Shown here: positions 19,603 through 19,761 of the stretch, one piece after another
How positions within the stretch are numbered: the stretch's first letter is position 1
Layout: the number at the start of each line of letters is the position of its first letter
Source of the DNA: Candidatus Omnitrophota bacterium
Lineage (GTDB): Bacteria; Omnitrophota; Gorgyraeia; Gygaellales; Profunditerraquicolaceae
Assembly (NCBI GenBank): GCA_017995695.1
Contig: JAGOIJ010000011.1
Coordinates: 1 to 19,761 of the forward strand
Length of the DNA stretch: 19,761 nt
Reading direction: 5' to 3'
Position numbers and translations under genes: made by a program
Notes under the pieces: generated by a model
Database searches by the model: none
What the model was told of the DNA's origin: nothing
The model's input: the letters and a program-made list of their open reading frames with translations, nothing else

Positions 19603-19761
19603 ATGCAGATGCAGAATTTTACAATACCAGAATTATTATTGGTTGTTGGTATCGTTGTCTTATATTTCTTGCCGAGTTTGGTAGCCTTTTTAAGGCAGCA
19701 TAAAAATAAGCTCGCAATATTTTTATTAAATCTGCTTTTGGGCTGGACTATTCTGGGGTGG
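19603..19761 (+). CDS. Superinfection-immunity family membrane protein (partial, cut by window end)
   Basis: The 53 visible residues read through to the window edge without a stop. A membrane helix (LLLVVGIVVLYFLPSLVAFL) is followed by RQHKNKLAIFLLNLLLGWTILGW, the conserved motif of the Imm_superinfect family (related to phage T4 Imm). Family members are usually only slightly longer, so most of the gene is present. Its place inside a conjugation operon, two bases after the TraL-like stop, suggests exclusion of competing elements, but this is inference. Confidence 0.8.
   Translation, partial: MQMQNFTIPELLLVVGIVVLYFLPSLVAFLRQHKNKLAIFLLNLLLGWTILGW

Larger units (their letters stand above)
13716..19761 (+). 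mobile_element. Left part of an integrative conjugative-type element at tRNA-His (runs off window)
   Basis: From the CCA end of tRNA-His onward every gene belongs to a conjugation-type set: HTH regulator, TraG-N/VirB6-like protein, replication-relaxation-like protein, coupling ATPase, VirB2-like pilin, TraL/VirB3-like protein and superinfection immunity. The genes are tightly packed with overlaps. A tRNA 3' end is the usual attachment site of such elements. No integrase, relaxase or VirB4 is seen, and the right end is outside the window, so the boundary and mobility are inferred. Confidence 0.7.

Overview
The window looks like a piece of a Gram-negative bacterial chromosome from a poorly sampled lineage. 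All recognisable genes lie on the + strand. Two AsmA/DUF748-like membrane-anchored proteins and an amidase lipoprotein point to a diderm cell. A short GIY-YIG protein, dispersed palindromes and metagenome-like intergenic sequence would fit a candidate phylum such as Omnitrophota, but no phylogenetic marker here proves that.

Region 1-8000 is a housekeeping block: a structured GC-rich stretch, an AEC-family permease, smpB with its partner tmRNA (ssrA) directly downstream, an N-acetylmuramoyl-L-alanine amidase lipoprotein, murI, a complete preQ1 set (queD, queC, queE, queF) and a two-subunit class I fumarase. From the amidase onward most stops and starts overlap or abut, which suggests one translationally coupled operon. 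The preQ1 genes turn GTP-derived 7,8-dihydroneopterin triphosphate into the queuosine precursor. The amidase and murI serve cell-wall turnover and D-glutamate supply.

Region 8000-13600 begins with rph, a DUF748-like gene and rdgB, followed by a cluster of mobile DNA at tRNA genes. tRNA-Pro(UGG) is preceded by a tandem array of 28-bp palindromes that separates it from its probable promoter. It is followed by a GIY-YIG ORF and then a second, broken copy of the 3' part of the same tRNA, itself split by two more palindromes. After a small TPR protein comes tRNA-Arg(UCU), interrupted in the anticodon by a 638-nt group I intron that carries a PD-(D/E)XK (I-Ssp6803I-like) homing endonuclease. The 3' end of this tRNA is repeated 128 bp downstream. 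A second DUF748-like paralogue closes the region.

Region 13600-19761 holds tRNA-His(GUG) and, immediately after its CCA end, the start of an integrative conjugative-type element that runs off the window. It contains a ParB/KorB-like HTH protein, a TraG-N/VirB6-like membrane protein, a small unknown, a replication-relaxation-like protein, a TraD/VirD4 coupling ATPase, a VirB2/TrbC-like pilin, a TraL/VirB3-like protein and the start of a superinfection-immunity protein. All three tRNA genes in the window therefore carry a different kind of inserted DNA, and this is its most striking property.
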